64,000 bases of DNA from Megalonaias nervosa (lineage: Eukaryota > Mollusca > Bivalvia > Unionida > Unionidae): assembly GCA_016617855.1 (NCBI GenBank), contig JAECUM010004367.1, positions 17,519 through 81,518 on the forward strand, given 5' to 3'. A program made the translations under genes and the position numbers. Position 1 is the first letter of the stretch; each line of letters opens with the position of its first letter. The notes below the pieces were generated by a model. It saw only the letters and a list, made by a program, of their open reading frames with translations, searched no databases and was not told the origin of the DNA. Shown here piece after piece: positions 48,491 to 59,023 of the stretch.

Positions 48491-49265
48491 CTGTTAGTTC
48501 TGATATTGATAATACTCCAGAACACAGTGGATTGATCAGAACCCTTAAAGCTTATAATGATATCTGTGAATCAGGCACGAGCCTATTCCAGTTTTGTACT
48601 TTTTTCCCCAGTCAAGAGCATTCATCACGAGATTTGTTTACATTCATGGAGGTAATTGGGCATGCGGCAGGAACTGACGGCCAAATGCATAAGAAGTTCT
48701 TTGTAAAAGTAAACAATTTCTGGAAGAAAAGCATACTACACATTTTTCAGATTAAGGATGTGAATTATGTAAAAGAATAGAAAGTTATGTGAGGAAATAA
48801 TTTTATGGAGTAAAAACTGAGAGAAATTAAATATATTCTGCCAGGTGAGTTTATGAATATCTATTTAATTTACATTAATTGTTTATTCAATTTTTTTCTT
48901 TTTTAAATTATATTTTCTTTTGCCAAGTGGGATTAAATTAGGTACCCATACCCACTTTAGCCCCAAATTTTCCCAGGGTATTTATGGGAGGGGGGAAAGG
49001 ACAATGGGCTCTGCCCTTAGGGGCTACTATGCCCGATTTTTTTAAAGGGTTGGACTTGTAATTTTTTTTTTGTTTTTTGAAAGGTTGGCATTGAAGAAAA
49101 ATAAAAATAAAAGTATTTACTACTGGTAAAAAGAAATGAACAGTAAGAGAAACAAAAGGAGTGACAACGAGCTGTTTAAATGACTTCCCACACCAAAACT
49201 GCCTACCCTTCTGCACACGAGATTCTCATACAAGATCTAACTCGCGTTGGTCTTGTGCATTTTAA
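48491..49265. other. Probable 3' UTR/flank; nothing recognised
   Basis: An 82-codon frame at 48532-48780 (+) has no known domain. Candidate polyadenylation context (AATAAAAATAAAAG) lies near 49100. Gene end not determined. Confidence 0.35.
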
Positions 49266-49269
49266 CATG

Positions 49270-49455
49270 CAAATTAGGTAGTACTCACATGAGCAAATAG
49301 ATTCTAATAACAAAATCGCATGCAGGAATTGTTAACATGAACAAGATCTTGCTCATGTGAGCAAGTCTGCTCATGTAAAAATTGCATGCTTATGAGCAAG
49401 ATCTTGCGAGCTAGCCTGCTCATGTGAGCAAGATTTTGCTCACATGAGCAAAAGC
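49270..49455. repeat. Cluster of short palindromes (GCTCATGTGAGC / AAGATCTT type)
   Basis: Within about 190 bp the motifs CTCACATGAGCAA, CAAGATCTTGCTCATGTGAG, CTGCTCATGT, GAGCAAGATCTTGC and GCTCATGTGAGCAAGATTTTG recur in both orientations, so several overlapping hairpins can form. Not tandem in a fixed period. Confidence 0.7.
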
Positions 49456-50100
49456 AACAAAAAACAACCATAGTATTTAGTTTTTATTGAATACATACAT
49501 CTTTTACAAGAATTAAACAGAATAAGCTCATATTCAAATCTAGTAATCATAAGTATATTTGAGTGCAATTATTGAAGGTTTCTCACATGAGAAAAATGAC
49601 AGTATGCATGTATGTAGGTATGTATCTGGTATATTTAATAGATCACATTCGTTTTACAAACTTTAAGGTCATAATGAATGACACTGCAGGAAATTTGCTT
49701 CACATGAAGACCATTCTTCACTGTTCCAGAAAATACAAAGCACAACAAAATGTGTAATTAACATTACTGCTTCTGAATTTCATCATGTATATGTATTCAT
49801 ATGCTAGTCTGCAACAATATTTTCACTTGGAGATTGTTCTCTTTGAATCGATACACTTCCTGTTGATCACTGAATTTAAATTAGCAGGCTTTGTTTTGTA
49901 CAGTTGAAAAATGAAACCTGAAATGGAAATGAAAAAGTTGGTACAAGTTTTTTTCTGATCACCACATTTGAGACATTCTATAAGGTGGATTTTTGTAGAT
50001 TCATTTGACAAGGTAAAGGCAAAATACATAAGTGTTGCTTGGATCAGATGGCACTTTTAACACGGTGTTTATTTGACACTGTGAAAATATGAACCAACTG
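49456..50100. other. Nothing recognised
   Basis: AT-rich sequence between the palindrome cluster and the dispersed repeat B; only short frames without domains. Confidence 0.4.
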
Positions 50101-50104
50101 TCTT

Positions 50105-50200
50105 CCCAAAGACACACTTAGGCTGCCGACCCAGCCTGAAAATGCATCCCTTAGGCTATGAGAGTCTAATTGCTCTACCAATAGAGCTACCCTAGTTCAG
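50105..50200 (-). repeat. tRNA-like SINE head (decayed)
   Basis: On the minus strand: TAGCTCTATTGGTAGAGCAA then TTAGACTCTCATAGCCTAAG. The D-arm and anticodon-arm pattern is tRNA-like, but the T-arm is lost, so not a tRNA gene. Confidence 0.5.
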
Positions 50201-50274
50201 TAGCAAACATATAAACTGCACTGTTGATCAGACACTTGCAAGTCACATCACACATTCCAAATTTGACCACTTCT

Positions 50275-51615
50275 GGATAAAGATGCCACTGGGTACTGGG
50301 ATATTCTCCCAATGATAATAACCCAGGTAATAAAACGAACCAGGAACCTGTTTAAATAAAAGTTTTCCAAGTTCAGATTGAGACAGACTAATGATTACAG
50401 TTCGAGGCTCGTGTCGTGTACACATACTTGTCATACATATACTATATAATGATACAATAGTACAATCCTTTATAGCATGGCCTATTTAAAAATCAACGCT
50501 GATATTTCAAGCTCGACCTCCCTAACTTCATGCCTGTCCATGGTTCGTGCTCCAATTTTCTCGCGACTTAAACACTCTTGTTTTGAGGTCCTGATGAAAT
50601 TAACTTTGTCAATACCTTTCGTCAGATGTGATAGTAAGTACTGATTAAAAAATATTTGACAAAATAAAATTTAAATACATACTACAATTCAAATAAAAGA
50701 AAGCATAATATAAATGTCCAGTTTAACTAATGCCATTTTTGCCTCCAGTTTGTAGCCCTGGAGCGAGTGTTAGCTGTTCAAGTCAGGGCCGCTGTTCACA
50801 TTTGTTTACTGGACTCATTTTATTAGCGGGAAACCCAAGACATATTTTTTGTCATACAAAGGCCACAAAAAAATTTGGCTACTGTAACATGCACTTCTTA
50901 TACCATGTTGGGAAAACATGAATGAAATGGACAACTATACAGACAAATTTTTCACTGAAATATTTAAATATAAAGGAAAAAAAACCTTTGTTATTTATCG
51001 AATAAAAATTTACCACATGTGTAAATGTGGTAATTTCTGCATGACTTTTACGTCAAACATTTCCAAGAAAACAGATGGGTTCTTGAATGGGAAATCATTT
51101 GTCCTAGATTCATTCTATTGTGACACTACACACATAGCAGACCAGCCTAAGTTGAAAATAAATGACGCCATATATCATTTAAAAAAAAAAAAAACGGGCT
51201 GTAACTGATGGATGTTATATGACTGAAAAATATTAGAGAAGAGGGATTTTGTTAAACTTGAAAACATGTTGCACCAGACTGTCGTTATGGGATGAACCAT
51301 GGCAGGTCGAGGATAATACAACAACCATCATTTGTGGACTTCACGACTATTCGTGAAAGTTACTGTAGACATGTAGCGTAGTTGAAGTGAGCATTAATGT
51401 ATAAATAATTTATCAAATTTTTTGTGTCATTTCTTATCCTTACTATTAATTCACATGAATTTAGCTGATTTGTGACAAAAAATTTAACTGCCGATCCACC
51501 AAGTATGAAAATTAAATGTACACTTTTCATACAGTTTTCTGTAATTATGGCATGTAATATATGCTCTATTTATGCTCAGATTACACCTTTTTTGCCACTT
51601 ACATTAGTGATAATT
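50275..51615 (+). repeat. Dispersed repeat, copy B (uninterrupted)
   Basis: Reverse-complement partner of 3000-5810. It runs through the point where copy A is broken by the 1.4-kb TIR element (near 50990: AAATATTTAAATATAAAGG), giving the empty site. The plus-strand frames 50730-51208 have no recognisable domain. Confidence 0.8.
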
Positions 51616-51721
51616 ATGCTTACACCTCTTTTTGGAGTTGGCACGTGTGAACCTACAACAAAGCAGTTCAGGTTCATATTTAATACAATTTACTTGTGAT
51701 CATGTACCCTGGTAACCGATC

Positions 51722-52621
51722 ACAAATATTTGATGGATCAAGAACACCTCTTGAATATTATCAGCTATTTTATAGTGACTATTTTTTTCAGAAATAGCAA
51801 GATTTACAAATACCAATGCACACACCTGAAGCGACGGACAGACCCAAATGAACACAAAGGTGTTTGGACTGATGTCACGTTATCGAAATAAAAGGCATTT
51901 TATGGCCTGTTGATATTGATGGAAGTTATGAAATTAGACAGAGATGAACTGTATTGGTATAAAAGTGAGAAATTCTGGCTTGCTGGATCAAATTTCGGAG
52001 AAATTATGTCACGTAACAGGTTTGTCCGTGTAAAACGTTACCTGCATTTCAGTGATAATACCAATCAAAATCTTCAAGGTGACAAATTGCACAAAATACT
52101 GCCTTGGATGTTTGCTAAATTAATCTGGTTCACAGTCAAAACGTGTTTTATTTCATCTTTATTTCCATTGAAATGAACATAAAACCTTGTATACTTCAGG
52201 TTTTAAATACCTGTAGAAATGTCATTAACACACCTTTGGATTTGCTTGAATTTTGAGATAACATTGCATTTATTCAAGCCATGATTTGTAAGAACACCAC
52301 AATGGATCAAAAACAGACCACATATTACTCTTTAAACCCTTCATTCAACATTTGATAGAGAATACAGTGAAATTTACCTTTAACTTACCTTTTGATTTAC
52401 CTGTATAATAACCTGTGTGAGACTAAACTTGCTTACGACAATATTTGCAGAAACCTGAATTTGTCTTCTTTACAATGGTACCAAATATGTATTCCTATCA
52501 CAAGAAATGAAATTTATACAAGTCGTTGAAAATATGTTGCCTACATTTATTAAGATCTTGAAGTTACTTAGTGTTGAATGGTAGTCTTTCCCTTGCAGTT
52601 ACTTAGTGGTGAAAGGGTTAA
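51722..52621 (+). mobile_element. Internally deleted piggyBac element, copy 2 (5' truncated)
   Basis: Nearly identical to 41695-42596 from the GAACACCTCTTGAATATT segment through the right terminus AGTGGTGAAAGGG + TTAA (52618-52621). It shares the same internal deletion junction after HKILPW, so both copies descend from one already deleted element. The acidic leader and left terminus are missing here. Confidence 0.85.
51910..52176 (+). pseudogene. piggyBac transposase fragment, copy 2
   Basis: Frame with KLDRDELYWYKSEKFWL and IMSRNRFVRVKRYLHFSDN, the same piece as at 41892-42146 with a handful of amino-acid differences. Truncated before the catalytic residues. Confidence 0.8.
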
Positions 52622-52924
52622 GAAAAGCTGTAATCCTTATCCAATTAAATCTATGTTTTAAATCTACCAATCAAGAGACTTGACAGCAGGGCAAATGTCT
52701 TTTAGGAATAAAATCATGAATTAAACTACTGCATTTGGTTCTCAATCACGTATGTTGAACTTGCTCCGCCCAATCAGCACGAAAATAATATGAAGAACAT
52801 GTTTGTTTGTCCAAATTCAGATAGGATTTAAAATTCTGAGTGGCTGGGTTACTAAATGTTTCAATCGGTAATGCAAATGCTCCTCACTGAGGCACCCGCA
52901 GAATTATTCAGAGGGGGAGACAGG

Positions 52925-53516
52925 CAAACATATGATGCAACCCCTTTATTCAGAATTTATCAAACTTCTCATACTCAAATATAAAACTGTAAAACAAATA
53001 TATAGCCACATATCTGGAAAAAATAAAGTGATGCGTAGTCCTTTTGACTTGATAAACTCTCAAGTCCTTTTCCAGAAGATTTGGAGAACTACATATACAT
53101 CATTTTCTTCCATGCCTAACATTCGCATGAAAGTCAACAAAATCTTATACTGACTGAATTGTGTAATTTGGCTTGTTACAGGCAACAATGTGCTCTGTTA
53201 GCCTTTTTTCAGTGACTTTATTGTATGGAAATGCGAATCCAGACTCTGTATTAGCTGTCAGTGTATTCAGTATTGCTGAAACTAAATTATCATTGCCATT
53301 GAACGATATACGATATGTACTGTCCATTAAATTTAATAAATCTGTAAGAAACTGCCTAATCCTGTCGTGTTTGATTGTGTAGCTGTTTTGCACTCTTTTG
53401 CTCATGTGTATTCTTGGCAGTGGAAAATCCTGTTTATTTGCAGCCTTCTGGGCTGACCAAAATAAGGTGCACTGTCCTTCCACCAAGCTCCTGCTGCATG
53501 AGGAGCCCCCTTCCAA
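52925..53516 (-). pseudogene. Unidentified decayed coding segment
   Basis: A 123-codon minus-strand frame (53145-53516) has protein-like composition (LTDLLNLMDSTYRISFNG, FPYNKVTEKRLTEHIVAC). In another frame below it, down to about 52925, KILLTFMRMLGMEENDVYVV and FIKSKGLRITLFFPDMW continue with one stop, suggesting an older longer protein broken by a frameshift. I do not recognise the family. It lies between the second piggyBac fragment and the decayed finger cluster. Confidence 0.4.
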
Positions 53517-53569
53517 TTTTCAGGTTTGTTTAAAATCATTCCAGTCTCATGCCCAATTCATGTTTACAA

Positions 53570-54062
53570 GCTTAATGTCTAGAGAAACAACTGAAGACAC
53601 ACAGTGGAGACCAAGATAGATAAAATTTACAAACATGAAATCTATCATTAGAATTTATTTGCACAATTGGGACATTACTTGGAAGATGCAATAGCATGCA
53701 TATTGGAGAGAAAACTTACAAGCGTAATGTCTATGGTTGCTCACTTTAAAATGTTTATTTAAAGAAACATCCGAGAATTATACAGTGTTGAGATGAAGAG
53801 GGAAAAACATCGAACAAAATGTGAGGCATTGATTAAAATTCATGTTCACAAGAGTGCACTGTAGATGCACCTGAGAAATTATAGTGCAGAGAAACTATGT
53901 GATACATCTGTGGTTATTCATATCCACATGCAGACTGTTAATTTGAAGACACATCAAATGAGAACACATTGCAGCAGGCATAAACCATATATATGTGCTG
54001 TCATTCTTCATGAGTGCAAGCTGGTGATATGAAGACACATGAGAACATATTGGAGAATAACT
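53570..54062 (+). pseudogene. Decayed C2H2 finger array, about five to six units
   Basis: Repeated traces of the exon 8 finger unit: GGAGAGAAAACTTACAAGCG and TAATGTCTATGGTTG (53713-53745); ATCTGTGGTTATTCATATCC, then GTTAATTTGAAGACACATCA and ATGAGAACACAT (53907-53970); AAACCATATATATGTGCTGT, TGCAAGCTGGTGATATGAAG and ACACATGAGAACATATTGGA (53979-54055). Frames are broken by stops and indels throughout. Closest match is the PRDM9-like array itself. Confidence 0.8.
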
Positions 54063-54780
54063 CATCTTCACGTGTAGATCAGTGAATTTAACTTGTGAAA
54101 ATTTTTATTGAGATATTGCATGCTACATTAACTTGTGAAAATTGTATCCCTCACTCTCAAGAAGTTGCATTGTGCAGCTTTGATAGAGTATGTTTTAAGG
54201 TTAAACTTTATTTGAAAGCATCTTTATAGATTTTTGCAATATAAAGGTGTACTTTATGCCTCTAAACAGTTAAATTTTTGTATTTCAGATGTATGAAAAT
54301 GTTTACATTATGGCTTTTTATGTGGTGGGGGGGGGTGCTTTTCCATGGTGATTCTTAATGCACCTTTTGATGGCAACATCTGGTCTGTTACAGTAAGAGC
54401 ATCCTCTGACATCATGCTTAATATCTTTTTTTATGGCCCTACATCTTAAGTCGGGGGGAAAATTAGTAGTCTACTGCCTTTCTACCCAACATTCACCATA
54501 TGTTGTCATCCAAATTGCATAATTAAACTGTTTTACAATCATTTTAAATTAGATTTGAGATATTCATGTATTAATAATTAATCTGCACATATTAATATTT
54601 ATAATAAACTCTTTCTACCATTTAAGACTGGTTTATTTTCTTCTTAGTATACTATCCAAATTGCACAAAACTTAGAATTGTTAGTGCTGCTTGCATTGTA
54701 TTATCACCAAAATCACTAGCATGATCAATTAAAATTGCAAGTTCAACACAGCCAGTCTAGATTTAAGAATCCATCACAAG
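54063..54780. other. Nothing recognised
   Basis: AT-rich flank with no named element. Confidence 0.4.
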
Positions 54781-54784
54781 TTGT

Positions 54785-55035
54785 TGTGTTGTAGGGTTTA
54801 ATGCCATTCTTCAGCACAAGATAGGCTATACATGGCAGCCAGTATTAATGGTGGAGGAAGAACCCTGGAAAACTCGGGGAAGAACCACCCACCCACGAGA
54901 AGCTACTGGCAGGCTTTCTCACGTACCCACGTTAGCCGAGCCTGATACTCGAACCCTCGCAGACAGAGGTGAGATGGCAGTGATCCGGAATGGTGAGTGC
55001 TTTAGACCACTCGGCAACTCGGGGGGTCCCCCCAT
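54785..55035 (-). repeat. tRNA-derived SINE (family 2), copy 2
   Basis: On the minus strand the head reads GTTGCCGAGTGGTCTAAAGC (A box, tRNA-Leu-like) and GGGTTCGAGTATC (B box), followed by the body shared with 8955-9225. Better preserved than copy 1. Confidence 0.8.
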
Positions 55036-55330
55036 CACAAGTATTGATACAGGAAAAGGAAATCTGACCCAAGGTAGGGATGAAACATTACACCTGTGCT
55101 GCATATTGACACACAGCCTATGATACGATACATTATTGATACATATAACTTGATGGTCTTTCCATCTTTTGAAGGTGTGTTAGTGGTAGGTAGTACCCTG
55201 TACTGTATGTGATTTACTGGTTGTATTTCCAGTATGCAGATTATAGACAGACATAAACTTAGCATCTGTTTATAAGCCATTCCCATCCATGACAAGATAA
55301 CAAAAATATTTTCAAAAGAAATACCTCTTA

Positions 55331-55517
55331 GGGCTGTTCCATTTAAACATACATGGTACCCAGGGAAGGCAGTTTTTAAAAAATCTATGCCAGGGTACTT
55401 TAACTTCACAGAACTCATATTAAAATGATAAGAAAATTATAAATTGCATCTATGGGTGAGTACCCAACTTTAAAAGTGCCTTCCCTGGGTCCCATGTATG
55501 TTTTAATGGAACAGCCC
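55331..55517. mobile_element. Harbinger-like MITE, 187 bp
   Basis: Long inverted termini: GGGCTGTTCCATTTAAACAT on the left and ATGTTTTAATGGAACAGCCC on the right, with a further matched inner part (CCCAGGGAAGGCA / TGCCTTCCCTGGG). TTA flanks both sides (55328-55330 and 55518-55520), the 3-bp duplication typical of PIF/Harbinger. Confidence 0.85.
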
Positions 55518-55520
55518 TTA

Positions 55521-56100
55521 GTTGTCGGTGGTTATTATTAAACATTTTTTAAGCCTGTTTAAGGCTGCTCTATTTGATCAGATGCAGAATTCATCATAGC
55601 CACCAGAGAGAGGTATTTTGATCAAATAAATGTCTTCATTTCATTATTTTCATTCTTATTTGTTCAGTTTATCTTAACCCTCATATGAAAATATAGTTTT
55701 GCAGCATATGATCCTGCAGGGCAAAATTGTTTGCAAAAAGAAATGAAAATTGCTTTTAACTTTTAAATTGTCTGTATTTTAATTTGGCTTGGTATTCTAG
55801 CTTTTCTACATGTACTGACCATGGTGACTGACCGACATGCTTTTTATTTTTGTCCATCCAGCATGTACATCAGACTTATATTTAACACCATTTTCAGGCT
55901 CAAAATTACCAACTGGTATCTCCATTAATGCTTCCCTAGCTCCAGTAATATAATCTGATATACCTCATAACTTCAAAAGTTATTGTCATCATAACTGTCA
56001 TCAGCCAGTATTTGCCAAACAGAATCATCATTTGAAGATGAAACATGCTAGGAATCAGACATTTAGGGTATTCTAGGTAGCCTGTGTTTTAAGCACACAT
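55521..56100. other. Nothing recognised
   Basis: No coding or repeat content I can name between the MITE and the dispersed fragment at 56101. Confidence 0.4.
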
Positions 56101-56195
56101 ATGTAAAACTTCCTTGATTCAAAGTTCAAGTAATGACATAATGCTTGTTCCAGGATAAAATGTGCCAATCAAATTTAGTTTAACAACCATTCATG
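56101..56195 (-). repeat. Dispersed repeat fragment (inverted partner of 16941)
   Basis: Reverse complement of 16941-17042, anchored on GCCAATCAAATTTAGTTTAA. Confidence 0.7.
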
Positions 56196-56495
56196 TCATG
56201 TGACTAGCAATGCAAATAGCAAGTTCCAGATCAAATTTCATCAATGCTAGTTTCATCTTATCTGTCAGCAGATTAAAGACGTATCAAATGTTATCCTCAC
56301 AATTTCTGAGAAAATAAATCATCCTCCTATTGATTTCATGCAGGTGTGACCATATGGTGTTGGCGAATTCCAACATTTCGATAGGCAGGTGGCTCTGACT
56401 CCGCACCAGCAGCAGAGAGGGTGAACCCTACAAATTTTTTTCAAGCAAGTTTGTCTTAAAAATAAAGCTTCATACGAAAAAAATTAAAAGAAAGG

Positions 56496-57344
56496 TCAAT
56501 AATGCCAAACTGAAACCTCGAACTGAATCGAGATTTTCTCTATGGGGTTAGTTCGCGCTTTTACTTTGCCATTGACACCCGTGTTTATAAAATTGTGTGA
56601 GCACTTGTTTATGTACTCGTGCACGCAATTTTTGTCGGTCCACCATCTCTGCTGCTCTGTGTTTTTATCCAAATATTTTATCAAGTCCGTTAAGATATCT
56701 CGATCTGGGATCATGTAAATTTGTTGTTATAAATCCAAACGGGGTAGCTTGCGCGTGTGCAGAGAAATTTTTAAATTTGATCATGTCCATGTCCCCTGAA
56801 CACCAAGTATAATAAATATTTTGTAAAGTATGATTATCAACTCCATTAAATACAACCAAAATATTGCAGTTGTCTCTGATCACTTTAGGTATTTGTGTAT
56901 AATGCTGGGTAACATAAATTACATCTGTATTTTTATGCCTGCCTCTGGAAAATATCCGAGCTGGATTTGATTGTTTGTCCAGTATGACATCGTCGTATAT
57001 TACGAGATTATTAATACGTCCATCCAGGTCATCCACAGATGGCGCTTCATCAATATCGGTGTTAAAATCAATAATGCTGACTCCATCACTGTCACTGTCT
57101 TCATATAACGATTTTGCATTTTCACTAAAATCTTTAAGTACTTCATAGCATCATTGATCATCTACAGATGGTGCCACTAAATATAACTTATCCCACTTGA
57201 GCCATCTCCTTATCAAACTAAGCAATAATTGCGTCTTGCCACTTCCAGATGCCCAATTATTATCATTCTAATAGAATTCGGTAGCGCTGGGTGATGCTTG
57301 ACTGGTTCGTGTTTTCATGTCGCTGAGAAATCAATTATATCCAT
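56496..57344 (-). pseudogene. FtsK/HerA-type genome-packaging ATPase, broken
   Basis: Polinton-type packaging ATPases drive DNA into virions. Reading from the Met at 57344, the protein shows LPNSIRMIIIG, then Walker A ASGSGKT (about 57215-57235), NNLVIYDDVI as Walker B with its acidic pair near 57000, and the sensor-like DVIYVTQHYTQIPKVIRDN followed by NILVVFNG (56890-56840). Breaks seen: a stop after DFSAT, a one-base loss just before Walker A, a stop at 57151-57153, and a frame change near 56710, after which KYLDKNTEQQRWW-like sequence continues to 56496. The start lies 13 bp from the divergent plus-strand gene, so a shared promoter is likely. Confidence 0.75.
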
Positions 57345-57357
57345 AATAATTAGTAAT

Positions 57358-57882
57358 ATGAATCTATATTGTGTTCGATGCAAGGCACCCACCCCCACCG
57401 TTGGTGGGACCAGTGGATTAACAACAGTAATAACAAAAAATAAAAAATGCGCACTGACAGGTAAGTGTGAAAAGTGTGGTACAAACAAACACAGATTTAT
57501 CTCCCGTGATAAAATCACAGACAAGTCTATGAAAATAGGTGGTGACATCGCTACTTCACTGGGAAAATTACCAGGGACTCCATAGGCGAAGTATCCCAAG
57601 GAAAAACATTTACCAGGATATAATTATTGTGGTCCTGGAACCCGACTTGATGAACGAGATCAACCAAGACCAGGAGAGTATCCAATAAATAAGATTGATC
57701 AAGCGTGCCATGTTCACGATGTTGCGTATTTAAACAAAGATTTACAACAATGGCATTTCGCAGATGTGAAGTTGATTTATGCGTTAAATTCTATACCTGA
57801 TAAATATCTCAGAGAAAAACTTGCTAGTTTTCTAGTGAAATCTGCTATGAAGGGTAAACTAATGCTAGGGGCTGGTAATTAA
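57358..57882 (+). pseudogene. DUF5679 + phospholipase A2-like viral protein, one premature stop
   Basis: From ATG 57358 the frame is open for 174 codons except for a single TAG at 57583-57585. The N-terminal part has MNLYCVRCK and CEKCGTNKHRF, the paired CxxC ribbon of DUF5679. The C-terminal part has YCGPGT (calcium loop) and DQACHVHDVAY (catalytic His-Asp), the phospholipase A2 signature found in parvovirus VP1 and in adintovirus/Polinton proteins, where it is thought to help capsids leave endosomes. Ends at TAA 57880-57882, 16 bp before the integrase. Best preserved gene of the element besides the small zinc-ribbon ORF. Confidence 0.8.
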
Positions 57883-57898
57883 TTATATAACTATTACA

Positions 57899-58869
57899 AT
57901 GGAATCTGTTTATTATAGCCCAAAAGGATATTGGAAGGGCAGAGCAGTGATTAGTAAACTTGCTGAAGCAGCAAAAGTCTCATGTGCTGTTGCTGCAGAG
58001 TGGTTAGCACGAAAGGCAATATGGCAAATCTATCTACATCCACCTAAAAAATTTCAGTATGCACATTTTGATGTCGCGTTCCCAATGAGGTTCATCAAGC
58101 AGATATTTTGTTTTTACGACACGATACCATTAAAACACGTGGACGTCAATCACGCACATACAAATACGCGTTGACTGTCATTGACGTTGCATGTAAATAT
58201 AAAGAAGCAGAACCACTGTCAACAAAAACAGCATCTGAAGTTGCATCTGCGTTTGAACGAATTTATCAATGAGGACCTTTGCGATGGCCACAACTATTAC
58301 AGGTTGATCCTGGCAAAGAATTTCTTGGTGCTGTATCATCGCTGATGAAGCAACATAATGTTAAAATCAGACGAGGACACACTACAATTCATCGAGATCA
58401 GGCAATAGTTGAGCGATTTAATTGAACACTTGCTGAGCAGTTATTTGGATACCAGTATGCAAAGGAAATAATTCAGGCAGATACGAGATCTCGTGAATAG
58501 GTTGCAAGATTACCAAGTGTGATAGCAGTGTTAAATAATGAAATTACTCGTGCAACTTCTATGAAACCTATTAATGCAATTACAAAGAAACATATACCTG
58601 TACAACGACGTGACTTTTCAAAACAGCCAGTGTTAGGTAATGTGACTGTCAGATATTTATATGAACCCGATGAACTTGAAGGGGGTAAAAAAAGAGCAAC
58701 TGATCCTATCTGGAGTGTGACTACACATAAAATTTCTAGCGTGATTAGATCCACTGGTGGACCTGCAATCTACAGACTAGATTCAGCTGCTGCTCAGCGT
58801 GGATTTGTACGTGAACAATTACAAGTAATTCCTGAAGACACACAATTACCACCGCGTTCACCATTTTAA
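57899..58869 (+). pseudogene. Retrovirus-type (rve) integrase of Polinton class, broken
   Basis: The integrase would join element DNA to the host genome. The N-terminal part from ATG 57899 includes YWKGRAVISKLAEAA and an HPPKKF segment; after a frame change near 58070 the core follows with VHQADILFL (first Asp), LQVDPGKEF (second Asp) and AIVERFN (Glu), 34 residues after the second Asp. Three in-frame stops (about 58270, 58423 and 58498) interrupt it. The C-terminal VRYLYEPDELEGGKKRATDP and GFVREQLQVIPEDTQLPP are characteristic of Polinton integrases. Ends with TAA near 58867. Confidence 0.85.
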
Positions 58870-59023
58870 ACTGGCACCCCTACGTCGATTACATTCAAGA
58901 CAGGTCAGCATCACATTTTCGCATGTGTGACAAAAACTACTATTAATTCTGTCTACGGTGAACTGTCTTGGATTATTATTCGAATATTCCCACAGCATAT
59001 CACAATTACAACTTGCACAATGA

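Noticed and set aside
48532..48780. 82-codon ORF downstream of the finger exon as continuation of the PRDM9-like protein
   Set aside because: It is separated by stops and relic fingers and shows no zinc-finger pattern.
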